The position numbers were made by a program, and so were the translations under genes. A stretch of DNA of 64,000 nucleotides, taken from assembly GCF_019649055.1 (NCBI RefSeq), contig NW_026570316.1, positions 248,001 to 312,000 on the forward strand. The letters run 5' to 3'. The DNA is from Paramacrobiotus metropolitanus. Lineage: Eukaryota; Tardigrada; Eutardigrada; Parachela; Macrobiotidae. Positions within the stretch are counted from its first letter, which is position 1, and each line of letters opens with the position of its first letter. Below, piece after piece: positions 22,261 through 32,713 of the stretch. Below the pieces are notes generated by a model. The model had not been told where the DNA came from and did not search any database. It was given only the letters and a program-made list of their open reading frames with translations.

Positions 22261-22289
22261 TCCTCAATCTACTCAAGCGTCAAATCATC

Positions 22290-22808
22290 ATGAATTACTC
22301 CTTAGCAATCATCGCGTTATTCAGCTGCACGGTAAGCCGATGAGCCGTTTCTTATCACCCTATTTTAGTGACCTTTGTAATAACTTTTAACCACTGCTTT
22401 ATCACCCTATTTTAGTGACCTTTGTAATAACTTTTAACCACTGCTAATAATTTTCGAGTATCACCGTTAGCGAAACAGTTACTTACGCTCATGTTGCGAT
22501 ACATTTATTTATGTAGATTGCAAGTCGCATGCACTAACATTTACACTCCTTCGTAGATGCTGTTCCATGCGTGTGCTGCCATCGAAGAAAATCGCTACCG
22601 AGCCGGAGAACCACAAATTTCCGCCGAAGAAGACACTCCCTACCGAGCCGATGAACCGCAAACTGAACTCTCCCGTGCCGCTCGCTCCGTGGACAAAGGA
22701 ACCACTTATGACCACCAGATCCGAGCTGCCCGCTCCATGTGGTCTTCCGAAAGTTCCGATGAATCAACCTTCAGCGACCGCCCTTACCGGCCTCGCCAAA
22801 GAGGGTAA
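22290..22808 (+). CDS. Secreted Arg/Pro/Glu-rich peptide RAEP1
   Basis: Two exons: 22290-22331 and 22557-22808, giving 97 residues. The first ~20 residues form a signal peptide spanning the intron (MNYSLAIIALFSCT then MLFHACAA). The remainder is hydrophilic, with YRAGEP and YRADEP repeats, several Ala-Arg-Ser motifs (AARSV, AARSM) and a basic Pro/Arg end (RPYRPRQRG) then TAA. It has no cysteines in the mature part. The family is not recognised. The basic Pro/Arg tail recalls antimicrobial or processed bioactive peptides, but that is only an analogy. RAEP2 at 24482 is its paralogue, with an identical exon 1 length (42 bp), identical intron phase (0) and a conserved promoter. Confidence 0.7.
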
Positions 22809-23909
22809 ATAAAGATACTTTTGACCGGAATAGGCCATCATCCATACTTTGCTGCCGGTTTGATGTTTATAAAGACCACAATGTTTTTCGAATCCCGATT
22901 TTTGCATATTGCTAGTTTGAACCAAGCGCATAACATTTCTGATACCATGGTGTTATGCTCTGCATCGGTTGTTTGTACGTGGCTTTCTTACTGATTTAAA
23001 AAGCTGATAAAAATGTTTGCAAATAACTAGCTTTCCGCATTCATGACACTTGTAATTCGAAATTAGCGTTAAGCGCGAGTTATCTGGAGTGCGGCTGTAC
23101 TTTTTATAACATATTAATAATTTTGTAAACAGTTCAACAATAAATTACTTTCTTCACATACACTGTAATTATCGAAGCCGTGCAATCAACTTTTGATGCC
23201 ATCAACTTTCTCACAATTAAACGTTTTGATATACCAGTCACGCAGATTGCTACCGGCATTTGCGTGGCGCGTAGCCTTTGTGGAAGATTTCCAAGAAAAT
23301 TTCGTGAACGGTTTAACTTTGGTATTTAGCATTTCCGGATGACCGGTTGATTGATTGCCACTGCTTTAAAACCAGTGCAACAAAAACAGAGACAGTACAT
23401 CAGCTCTGACATCTCTTTCATTACTGCATTTAAAAATGACATTCGCTAATCAAGCTGGTTTTATGTAAACAAACACAGTATTCCACAAAACACCGGTTTT
23501 TATAAATAATCTTACCTTGGTTTGTATCATACATTTTTTTCGTTCTATCCTGGCATTCTATTTTCTGCCCGTATTTTAGGGCAGCGTTTATGTATAGTGT
23601 ACATATAGCTGTTAACTTACATTATACGAGCTGATATTGTATAAACCACTATACATATCGAACTATGAGCATCTCAAAACCGAGCTTAAGGAAGCAGATT
23701 TATGACAATGACCACGAAAGCAGCAACTTTCCTTAGATTTATAACTTTTAAACTCTAAATCATCACGAAACACCCAGATTTACATGAAAGAAATTATTTC
23801 TCTTATGTGCTGGCGCTGCACTTGCGCTTTCCCAACCATCCATTTCTTCGTGACCACGCATGCACTTTTCAAGTGCTAAATAATACTTAGTGCGTACAAG
23901 TACAATGTA

Positions 23910-24062
23910 GGACTAAATGGTCGCATAGCCCCATACCCAGCATTCTGTACGCAACCGGTGCAGTGCACTTGTACGAACCGGATATTTTGAACTCAGCCGT
24001 ACAGTGCACTGCACTGCATTCGTACTGAATGTGGAGATGTTGGGTATGCGACCATTTTGTCC
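23910..24062. mobile_element. 153-bp MITE-like inverted-repeat element
   Basis: The ends GGACTAAATGGTCGCATA and, in reverse complement, GGACAAAATGGTCGCATA form terminal inverted repeats that continue with gaps inward. TA flanks both ends, as for Tc1/mariner-type target duplication. Module copy 2 lacks the element at the corresponding place (around 21900), which supports insertion after duplication. No coding capacity. Confidence 0.75.
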
Positions 24063-24340
24063 TAAGCTGTACCTGTTTTATCCTGAAACGTAATGCAACC
24101 AGAACAACCTTTCACCAACAATTTCTAGAATGGCACTACTAACATTAAGTGAGTTTCTCAAAAATCCAGTAAGCAAAACCGTTTCTAGGTAGCGCAGTAT
24201 ATTATACCTGTTTAGGAAGACCTGCTCTTGTCAAATATATTTACGCGTATTTTTTTGGAGTGGCACCCGATTTCCGGTAGTTCGACTGAAACAGCGACAA
24301 GCGTGTCACTGTTTAAGCGTGCAGCTGGTAGTGTTACTAG

Positions 24341-24348
24341 TATATAAA
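24341..24348 (+). promoter_or_regulatory. TATA box of RAEP2
   Basis: TATATAAA about 140 bp before the ATG, in the same sequence context as at RAEP1. Confidence 0.7.
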
Positions 24349-24481
24349 GAAATGTAGCCATTGTCAAAACTCCCCAGTCCCCATAATAATTTCTAAAAGC
24401 AAAAAAGCATTCCAGTGAGACTGTCTTATTAAGCAAACACCTCTAACTCTCATTAAATCCACGCAGTATCAAGTGTTGACC

Positions 24482-24927
24482 ATGAATTACGCTTTAATGC
24501 TCGTCGCGGTATTCGGTTGCACGGTAAGTCGATTAATTAAAGTCGTATGGTACTGTTTCGGGGCTCTTTGTATTAACGTTTTGCACTTGGTCAACAACAA
24601 TACTACATAACCGTTAGCAAAACGATTTCGTCCAGTTATGTCGCGATACACTCGAGTACTTTGGCAAGCCGAGTTCGATGACATTTAGTCATTTATACTC
24701 GATCGCAGATGCTGTTTTACGCGTGTGACGCCACGGAAAACGAAAATCGCTATCGAGCCGAAGAACCCCCGCTGGAGCTCTTTCACGCCCGTGCTCTTCG
24801 CTCCGTGTGGACCCCCGCGGACAAACCACGCTACAACGGCGGCCACAACATCCGTCCTCCTCGGTCCCTGTTGGCGCTTGCGGACGAATCAGTCGGTCTC
24901 CGTTTCCGCCCTCGTCGCCCATGGTAA
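24482..24927 (+). CDS. Secreted Arg/Pro-rich peptide RAEP2
   Basis: Two exons: 24482-24523 and 24709-24927, giving 86 residues. Signal peptide MNYALMLVAVFGCT then MLFYACDA. The mature part begins ENENRYRAEEPPLEL, shares LRSVW/ARSMW-type motifs with RAEP1 and ends in a strongly basic tail, LRFRPRRPW, then TAA. The mature region has diverged much more than the signal peptide and promoter. The family is not recognised. It is presumably secreted, possibly cleaved at Arg sites, and co-regulated with RAEP1. Confidence 0.7.
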
Positions 24928-25730
24928 ATTGAAAGATAGTTTTAACTGGAACCAGCGAACATCAAGATTTTGCTGTCTGTCAAATATGTATAAAAAGTGT
25001 AAAGACCACCATATTTCTCGTATTCTGATTTTTGACTTCTCCTGCTTTCGTGCAACGGACATATGATTTTGGTACCATGGTGTGATGCCTGTCGGCGGTT
25101 AGTTTTTAATAGTGTCTTAATAAGTAAAGAACTTCTTTGGCCCCTAAAGTAAATACAATGGACTAACCTTCCGGGTGCATGACAATAAATTCCACACAGT
25201 TCTGTATTATATGGCATAGCCTCTAACCGGTTCGATTTCGGTAACATGCAACCTGAATTTCAAGTTGTTTCCCCTCTCTCATACGCCAATATTTACTAGC
25301 TACCTCTACGTTGGCACTGTGATCAACAAAAATGCCATCTACAATAATCAGTCCGAAACTAATACAGCTTCCATTACTGGCTTGGTAACCAGTGTTATTC
25401 GGAAAACCTCTACTTTTGAAAATGTCTGCCGCGTCTGCTGCATTTATTTTATTAGCTATGAGCCTATGACCATATTCCTATATTTACTTCCATTGAGGGC
25501 GGTAAGGACAGTCATATGTTTTGCAGGATTAAGACTGCTTTGCTTAGTTTTATATTCTGTCGTTACTGCTAGCAAAGTGATTGCATCGCATTCAGAAAGT
25601 TTTTTTTGGCATTGGTATTCGCTTAACTATCCCGCTATTTGGCGACACTCTAGAGTGTCGCCAAATAGCGGGATAAGTAGATAATAATGATGTGTCTAAT
25701 ATTACTATTAATGACGTCACATCCGTCTAA
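24928..25730. other. Intergenic downstream of RAEP2
   Basis: No gene recognised. Contains a perfect 48-bp palindrome (25628-25675). Confidence 0.45.
25628..25675. repeat. Perfect 48-bp palindrome
   Basis: Two 24-bp arms (ATCCCGCTATTTGGCGACAC type) meet at CTCTAGAG with no loop and no mismatch. It looks like two transposon terminal repeats joined head to head. Confidence 0.85.
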
Positions 25731-25928
25731 TCAGGCGGCAGGCGAACACTTTGAACAGTAGCACTCACAGTCAAACAAACCCATTGAGAAATTGCGCGCA
25801 TGCCGATAATTTCCCGAGTAGTAAATATTGTGGCGATTAGATACGTCCTTGCCGCTCATTAATGTGAGATCATCCCTATGACCCAATACTATCGTGAACG
25901 GTGTGTTGAGCTGCATCGTCACTTTCAA
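25731..25928 (-). CDS. Small ORF, unrecognised (65 residues)
   Basis: ATG to TGA on the minus strand. The composition is protein-like (TIVLGHRDDLTLMSGKD; HNIYYSGNY) with a C-terminal cysteine cluster (FDCECYCSKC). No signal peptide is seen. It is divergent from the ORF at 26158, with about 230 bp between start codons. It could be a real small gene or a terminal exon; not recognised. Confidence 0.3.
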   Translation of the reverse strand: MKVTMQLNTPFTIVLGHRDDLTLMSGKDVSNRHNIYYSGNYRHARNFSMGLFDCECYCSKCSPAA

Positions 25929-26157
25929 TAATATAGAGTTCGCTTTAACAAAAATCTCACTCTTGATTTCTATATTAGTTCATTCCTTCATTCAAAATTT
26001 CTTTCCGTGGTGTATAGCATTGAAAATCTATATCGGTACGACTTATTTCCGTACAGTTTATACAAGGTAGCGGAAGAGACAATAACTGGACGAAGATTTT
26101 GGTACACGGACAAATCGCTGCTGCGGCGCTGACGATTATAATCGCGCACTTCTGATC

Positions 26158-26511
26158 ATGTCCGGCTCGTCTCAAGATTACCAACACTTCTATACCGTGC
26201 AGCCGTTGGATTCATCGGAGGGCATCCGTTGCCATCTGCAGATTAAAGAAAGAGACTGCCCACCGAGGTTCTCCTTGAGTTTCCGCCAAGCCTGCTGGGT
26301 CATTCACGACTTATGCTGTCTCATACCGTGCTATGTATGCTTCCTTGGCTGTGGCTGGTGTTTAGATTGTCGGGCAAATTGTTCACAATGCTACAAAATA
26401 CGTTCCGAAGCGTGCTCGTGCACCTGTTGCAATGCTTCTGACGCAAGTCCTGCTGGGCTAACGCGGACCCAGAAGCCGAATGGTGAAGAGGTTACCCCAG
26501 ACCCAAGATAG
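26158..26511 (+). CDS. Cys-rich small protein, unrecognised (117 residues)
   Basis: Single open frame from ATG (26158) to TAG. A hydrophilic N-terminus (YQHFYTVQPLDSSEGIRCHL) is followed by a cysteine-dense hydrophobic segment at residues ~45-72 (DLCCLIPCYVCFLGCGWCL), more cysteines (CSCTCC) and a polar tail. There are 19 cysteines in all. An AATAAA signal lies near 26682, about 170 bp downstream. The hydrophobic Cys-rich stretch suggests membrane association, perhaps by acylation, rather than secretion, since there is no N-terminal signal peptide. The family is unknown. It converges on the UGT gene. Confidence 0.5.
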   Translation: MSGSSQDYQHFYTVQPLDSSEGIRCHLQIKERDCPPRFSLSFRQACWVIHDLCCLIPCYVCFLGCGWCLDCRANCSQCYKIRSEACSCTCCNASDASPAGLTRTQKPNGEEVTPDPR

Positions 26512-26855
26512 AGATAGCATCCCGTTTACTGCAGCTTCTCAAGCGATGCAAAGTTTTTTGGAGTTTTAAACGAGTGCAATGTGCAAGTGAAGCTTCAGAG
26601 CATGTCAAATCACTTTTATTCTCAATTTTCTGAGGAATCGATGGGAAACTGTAGTATACTGTATATTTGCTCCCAAGAGTAAATAAAAATTTGCCGGTAG
26701 ATGTACATTATGTAACGCGCAATTATAATGTGCTTTGTTATTACTATTTGTAAACGAAATATCGAGGTGGTGTTACGGTATTATTTAAGTCCTAGCAATA
26801 ACAAAACATCCTGAGGATGCAAGAGCCGCCACCAGGCAAACTGCTAAAACATAAG
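26512..26855. other. Convergent 3' region between the Cys-rich ORF and the UGT gene
   Basis: Holds the AATAAA near 26682 on the plus strand. No gene. Confidence 0.5.
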
Positions 26856-28160
26856 CTACGGAGAACTTCCGACCAGCTTCTTAAACTCGTTATCCGAACT
26901 TCCACCTGCCGCTACCGCAGCGCGCGCCTGTTCCTTCATAATCCCGCAACATCGAGTGAACTCGCTCCCATACGGCCCATTGGACCATCCGGTCAACTCC
27001 AGCACCCGCTGCCCAATCTGCTGCGTACTAATCACCCTCTCAAACAACATGCTGGTGTTTGGGATCTTCAATGCAACGCCTGAATCCACCAGAAACTGAC
27101 TGTTCTGGTGTTGGTCCGCCGCCATAGGCCAGGCTACTACTGGAACTCCGCCCCACACACTCTCCATCGTACTATTCCATCCGCAGTGCGACACGAAGAT
27201 CGCCGTGGCCGGATGCGTTAAGACAAGTTTCTGTGGAGCCCAACGGACAATCAAATGATCCGTGTCGGTTTCCGGGAGATTCAGTGCCTTCAAACAGGTT
27301 TCTTCACGTTCTTTCAAAACCCAGAGAAACGGTCGATTCAACGATATCAGCGTCATCCAGATTTCGGTTAATTGTTTCGCTGGGAAGTCAATCAATAGAC
27401 TGCCAAATGACACATAAACAACGTTGCGATACGCTTGTTTGTCGAGCCACTGCACTACAGTGTCGTCCGAGTCGGTGTCAACAGGAAACAGCGGTCCGAC
27501 AAATAAAACATCTTTATCTTTCGTAACACGATGACCGGCAAGAAAATTGATAGCCTGTGGTTCCAGTTCACGTATGGAGTTCAGGATAATTGCTTGTGTG
27601 TTTTTCATTGCGGCTTGAATGCTCAGATTATTTTGTTTCATCGATTCGGGAATTCCGTGCGCCCCGATATCCGCGTTCCCGTTGCGAGGATGCAGAAACT
27701 GTTCATCCGGAATCGTCACCGTGGTTTCGGTAACCGCTAGTTTATTGCACAACGCTGCCGCCGACGCGGTGTGGAAGACACCGGTGGCAATGTTCCGTGC
27801 ATGACACGCATCCAGAGACGCCGCAATCGGGAAATCCGCAATGACAAAGTCCGCCGCGACCGTGGCGTATAATTTCCGCAACGCTTCGTTTGAGGCATTG
27901 GCGATAACACTCAGCTGGCCAGCGCTGACATTTTTGTCGTTTTCCGGTGTTAGTCCGTCTTCCAAGGGAAGGAAGGTGATGGGGTACTCACTTAGTGGCG
28001 GCATTAAATTTCGCTCGCGGATGACGGAGAGTTTCACAGCGGATACAACAAACGTTACATCATGAAAATGAACAATTTTCTTGGCCAGTTCTAATGTAGG
28101 GATGATGTGCCCGAATGCTGGAAACGCAACCAACACGAAATGTTTTCGTGGATTTGACAT
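26856..28160 (-). CDS. UDP-glycosyltransferase with plant-type PSPG box
   Basis: Single exon of 434 residues, ATG at 28160 and TAG at 26856. GT1 glycosyltransferases transfer sugar from UDP-sugar to small lipophilic acceptors. The N-terminus has the acceptor-domain motif with the usual catalytic His (FPAFGHIIP, H18). NVVYVSFGS is at residues 246-254. Residues 307-350 form a complete 44-residue PSPG box: WAPQ...H...F.SHCGWNS..E....GVP...WP...DQ. Animal UGTs normally have an N-terminal signal peptide, a C-terminal membrane anchor with a Lys-rich tail, and HGG rather than HCGWNS; all three animal features are absent here. The enzyme is therefore predicted to be soluble and cytosolic. The lack of introns contrasts with neighbouring genes. 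Horizontal acquisition from a plant, alga or other PSPG-bearing source is inferred, not shown. Confidence 0.9.
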   Translation of the reverse strand: MSNPRKHFVLVAFPAFGHIIPTLELAKKIVHFHDVTFVVSAVKLSVIRERNLMPPLSEYPITFLPLEDGLTPENDKNVSAGQLSVIANASNEALRKLYATVAADFVIADFPIAASLDACHARNIATGVFHTASAAALCNKLAVTETTVTIPDEQFLHPRNGNADIGAHGIPESMKQNNLSIQAAMKNTQAIILNSIRELEPQAINFLAGHRVTKDKDVLFVGPLFPVDTDSDDTVVQWLDKQAYRNVVYVSFGSLLIDFPAKQLTEIWMTLISLNRPFLWVLKEREETCLKALNLPETDTDHLIVRWAPQKLVLTHPATAIFVSHCGWNSTMESVWGGVPVVAWPMAADQHQNSQFLVDSGVALKIPNTSMLFERVISTQQIGQRVLELTGWSNGPYGSEFTRCCGIMKEQARAAVAAGGSSDNEFKKLVGSSP

Positions 28161-28798
28161 TTTTTGGTGGAATGTATGGCAGTAATTCAGATCAATGAGA
28201 AATCTGCAGGCATGGCGATGTGATCATTATTGTGAGGCCTTTTTCGGCGGTGCATGTCGAGATAAACGCGCTCATCGCTATTACCTTGAGCGATAAGAGA
28301 TACTACTTGCTACAGTACGAGCCGGTTCGTTTACAGATATGTACATACGGTATATTTTTATATTTGCACTAAAAACCGGTTTACGGCTAGCGGCGTTCAT
28401 AAGCCACTTACACTTTGTTAAAAAAAGTGCGCTGGTGTACTGTACAATTGTACATAATTATCTAACAATATGTTTAACGTATGTACTGTACATATCGAGA
28501 CAGGTGCGGTTACGAACAATCTATAGTTGTTACAGCCTAAATTTTCAATTAGTGACAAGAGTATTGCAGAGTGACGGCTTAAATTGTGAGCATTAAATAC
28601 TAAAGGGCCTGCGAAACGGTACCACGTTAACGCACAAATTTATCGGCATCTTCTTCCGATACTTAGACACCGTACGTTTATACAGATTAACTGAACTGGA
28701 CGGTGCTTCTTTAGGTCATCGTATATCGATTTGGTAGCTTGGTGGATGGCTCACATTCATGACAAGTTGTCAACCATTCACTTACTTAAAGAAAACTT

Positions 28799-28890
28799 TA
28801 AAAGGAATTATCGGAGATAATGAATGTTAATTCTGGCGAGCGGCATGATTTGCAAAGATTTTTGATGTAGTTCACGTCGAACGCAATTTT
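28799..28890 (+). mobile_element. Deletion derivative of the 211-bp repeat
   Basis: Begins AAAGGAATTATCGGAGATAA like the two longer copies, then jumps from GGCATGATT directly to GCAAAGATTTTTGATG, skipping about 130 bp, and ends TTCACGTCGAACGC, as the 32.7-kb copy does. Confidence 0.7.
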
Positions 28891-29539
28891 TCGCGTTCAA
28901 ACTTCCATGCTGTTCTGCTGTACTCACGTATAGATAGTTACAGACAGATAAGTTCTTGATTTCACCAAGTGGTTGATTTGTAAAAATTTCTGGAAGAAAT
29001 TCCATGTTGCTGTGCTTTAGTGTATTTGCTACTGCCGTATGCTCCTGCATTATGTTATGGCGTAATCTCGTCCGCGGCATATCTTGTCGACAATTATTAC
29101 GTCGTGTCTCTCATGACTTGTATATAGCCGCTTGTGTTTCGTACATCAATTTTTGGAGGTCTTTATTTACGTTTTCTTTATCGAGGATTAGTAATAATTT
29201 GCATTTGCACAATATATTTGCTTTTTATTTGTGACTATCACCATATTGGCGGTTGCCCTGTTCTTTCAGCCCGGCATATTGCCGGGTGCACAAAACGCCT
29301 AACTTCATTTGCTTGCATTCTGGCTACCATTCTAGAACGTGGACGGCCATCTCGCACGTCAACATTTGTTATTTCCATTAGGTCATTCCTATATAATACG
29401 AGCTTGTGTGCTCCTGATCTATTACATAGATTTTATATTTGTACATAGATATTAGTATTATATATTAAATTATTTTTATATTGTATACATGTTGTAGGCT
29501 TACATATTTGTGATATGCATTACAACATAAATTTTATTA

Positions 29540-29690
29540 TTGGTTATTATGATTATAAATATTATTATTATATATATCATCATTAATATTGTTATTATAT
29601 ATATTGTTATTATATATAATATTATCAATATCATTGTCATATTATTATTATATTGCTTGTATCATTATATCACAATCTTCAAGGGATTGG
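29540..29690. repeat. AT-rich low-complexity (ATT/ATAT) tract
   Basis: Consists almost wholly of ATT, TAT and AT runs; the apparent ORF here is an Ile-rich artefact. Confidence 0.8.
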
Positions 29691-30163
29691 TCATGACGAT
29701 AAGTTTCGTCATTTTACGGTTTTGCGATCATTAAGTTTCCCGTATAATCCTACTTTCCAAAACTGACCAGTTCTCTTATGGTTGTACAGTATATTTTAAC
29801 CCTGCTAATTCGTCACTTGTACAGTTTCTGTACTTATTTATTCTATATTCCTACTATTGTGTGTCAATCGACATTTGGCGCTGATGCACATTTCTCTGCT
29901 TTATAATCAGTCACCGTGATTTCCGAATTATTTTGAGCGCAGTTTGCGTCGTCTGTAACCGGCATTGCCTTCCTTTCTACAGTTTCCGTATCAGTGCTGC
30001 AGCTGCCACGTTGGTCATTGATTGGATATTCTTATGTTCCTGTTTGGGGGTTTGTTTGGGGCGTTGGTGCTTGTTGTTAGATCATTGTGTTTTTCGTTGT
30101 TGATTCATTGTATTCATTAAAATACCCGGCAAACCCCGTCGTCGATCGGTTACAGCACACGCG

Positions 30164-30374
30164 AGCAACAGAATTAAAAGGAATTATCGGAGATAATGAA
30201 TGTTAATTCTGGCGAGCGGCATGATTTTGTCTCGCCTTTGACATTAATGTGCTGTCGCGGTTGAGATTTATTGCTGGCCATCTGGGTGGTCAGATGGTAT
30301 TCCTTGAGATTGCTCTGGCTTCATGCTGCCTTTAGCAGCTTTACATCTCAGTGTTCATTTGCAAAGATTTTGAT
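30164..30374 (+). mobile_element. 211-bp repeat, copy A
   Basis: From GCAACAGAATTAAAAGGAAT to GTTCATTTGCAAAGATTTT, nearly identical to 32503-32713. An adjoining 42-bp stretch (CGTCGTCGATCGGTTACAGC onward) before copy A (30137) reappears after copy B (32838), so flanks have been rearranged. Confidence 0.8.
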
Positions 30375-30748
30375 GCACTTTGATTTTGATTGCACTTTTG
30401 ATTTGCAAAATCATGCAGTTCTTATCTGTTTAATTTTATTTCATTGTGTCTCATTGTGTTTCAATGATTTTGTCGTTTGGTTCCGCTTGATGCCTCATAA
30501 TCACTTAATGCTTATATCCGTTGGACACATGTGTTTAGTGGAAACCCGCATCATGATTCCTTTGTTGTCGTTTCGGTTCCCTTTGATGGCTTCTTATTCG
30601 GGTGTACAATATGCATTGCCTTCTGCTTGCATCTCAGTTCCCTTCATTCCTCAGTGATGACCATACTGTTCAGTTACGTAACTTGCCGCCTGATGACAGT
30701 CATAATGTTCTCCTAATCGCTTTATACAGTGATTCATAATTCTAAAAT

Positions 30749-30922
30749 TGACCAGTTCTCTCGTCATTAAACAGTTTTGTTCTTTAATCCTGCTGATCGA
30801 TCTGGACATTTGTTGGATATCAAGTGCGTTCTCGTCTTGTCGCGAGATATTATTTGCGTCCCATAATTCTGCTTATACAGTCCATCACCATGTATTGAGC
30901 CTATTGGCTATTCACGTCGAAC
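30749..30922 (+). repeat. Left arm of a 174-bp inverted repeat
   Basis: From GACCAGTTCTCTCGTCATTA to TATTCACGTCGAACG; its reverse complement lies at 32319-32494 with few differences. The arms enclose about 1.4 kb. Confidence 0.8.
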
Positions 30923-30969
30923 GTCGAACTCGAAAAAGAACGAACGTCGAAACGAACGTCGAACGTCGA

Positions 30970-31740
30970 AAAAGAATAATATTGAATATGAACAGATATA
31001 TAATAAATAACAGGAATACGAAAACAGGGATAATAAAATACTATTATAGCAACAGTGGAAATGAGGATACAATAAATAACAGCAGTAACAATAAATGACA
31101 ATGAATAACACATATAAGACTGCAAGAGTAGCCAGAGTGTGAACAAATGAATCCATCAATACTCCAGACTGAAAGAACAGGGCAATCGCCCATGCGGTGG
31201 TAGTCACAAATTCACTCCGATTTCGAATTATAGAGACACCGTTTACTGAAACTTCAATGAAGAGAACTTAAATAGGACGCTCTAAAGTAACAACAAGAGC
31301 AGGGATGTAAGGATAACAGAAATAAGGATATACAAACAATAAGAACCGGGATGCAACAAACAATAGGAATAGAAATAACAGGGAGAAAGAATAAGAATCG
31401 CAATAATTATCACACGGATAACAAATATCAGGGACGACAAATAGAGAAATAAATAACAGGGTAACGAAGATAAAAATAATTCGGATAACAATAGGGATAA
31501 CAATAACAGGACGAATAAAAATTATAACAACAAACAATAGTAAAACGGGAAGATAATACAGCAATTATAACAATAACGATCATGACCACAGCAAGAGCAA
31601 CGGTACATAATAATAACAATAGTGTTTTAAATAAAAATAAGAAGGGTAAAATAATAATAACTTTAATATTACCAATAACAACAAATAATGATAAAATAAT
31701 AATAATAATACATAAATAATATATATATAAATAAGGTAAA
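30970..31740. repeat. Strand-asymmetric AATAACAGG/GATAACAA-type low-complexity DNA
   Basis: The plus strand is rich in A and G with many AATAACA, GATAACA and AATAAG words and almost no T runs. It lies inside the inverted repeat. No coding signal. Confidence 0.7.
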
Positions 31741-32318
31741 ATTTTGTACACAAATATCAAATATGTACTGTATTCGCTCGCACATCCTGGACCACAGAGT
31801 GTGTGTACGGGAAAAACGCGCATTCAATATACACACTCTAACCGGGCCAAACGCGCGATTCGCGATTTGATAAATTTCTGATGTCTTACAACATCTGGAC
31901 TGGAGAACTTCTTGAATAATGAAAAAAATTAGAGCTCTAACAATTTTTATCATGTTTAGGCTCGAAAGCAGCCATTAACATACAGCTTTGGCGTAAGCAC
32001 GAGTTACAAACGGATTTTGTTGTGGTTTTGGGGTGCCCCTGGAGGGAGGGGTACGTTCCGCGTCAACATTCTTGATGGCGATGAACCACCGAACAATGCG
32101 AGCTTTCAGCTACAGAACCTTTTTTTCCAGAGTGAATTGCCATTTAAATGAAAAGACTTGATTTAATAAACAAAAATTCACAAGAAGAACTGTTCATCTT
32201 GAAACCAAATGAGGAATATTTCGTAGTCGTGCATTTTCGTGCATTTTGATGCACTGCAGTCGCAAATGAAAAGTGCAATTATGATATATACTATAATATA
32301 ATATAATATATTGTAATC

Positions 32319-32494
32319 GCGTTCGACGTGAATAGCCAATAGGCCCAATACATGGTGATGGACTGTATAAGCAAAATTATGGGACGCAAATAATATCTCG
32401 CGAACAAGACGAAAACGCACTTGATATCCAACAAATGTCCAGATCGATCAGCAAGATTAAAGAACAAAACTGTTTAATGACGAGAGAACTGGTA
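32319..32494 (-). repeat. Right arm of the 174-bp inverted repeat
   Basis: Reverse complement of 30749-30922. It starts at GTTCGACGTGAATAGCC and ends at GACGAGAGAACTGGT. Confidence 0.8.
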
Positions 32495-32502
32495 AAATAC
32501 CC

Positions 32503-32713
32503 TGCAACAGAATTAAAAGGAATTATCGGAGATAATGAATGTTAATTCTGGCGAGCGGCATGATTTTGTCTCGCCTTTGACATTAATGTGCTGTCGCGGT
32601 TGAGATTTATTGCTGGCCATCTGGGTGGTCAGATGGTATTCCTTGAGATTGCTCTGGTTTCATGCTGCCTTTAGCAGCTTTACATCTCAGTGTTCATTTG
32701 CAAAGATTTTTGA
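32503..32713 (+). mobile_element. 211-bp repeat, copy B
   Basis: Near-identical to 30164-30374 and followed by GTAGTTCACGTCGAACGC, as in the deletion derivative at 28.8 kb. It abuts the right arm of the inverted repeat. Confidence 0.8.

Larger units (their letters stand above)
23240..24460 (+). repeat. Duplicated module, copy 3 of 3 (leads into RAEP2)
   Basis: Matches copies 1 and 2, for example the CGTGACCACGCATGCACTT stretch followed by TTCAAGTGCTAAA at 23850-23880 and 21850-21880. It is longer than copy 2 between that stretch and the TATA box because of the 153-bp insertion. Confidence 0.65.
22809..24481. other. Intergenic between RAEP1 and RAEP2
   Basis: Contains module copy 3 (23240-24460) and a small inverted-repeat element (23910-24062). 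The position where a WAP gene would be expected from blocks 1 and 2 (about 22.9-23.2 kb) has no WAP exon. Confidence 0.5.

Noticed and set aside
29540-31953. Several ORFs of 64-131 codons with many Ile, Tyr and Leu residues that look like membrane proteins
   Set aside because: They are readings of low-complexity AT-rich or purine-biased DNA and share no family motifs.
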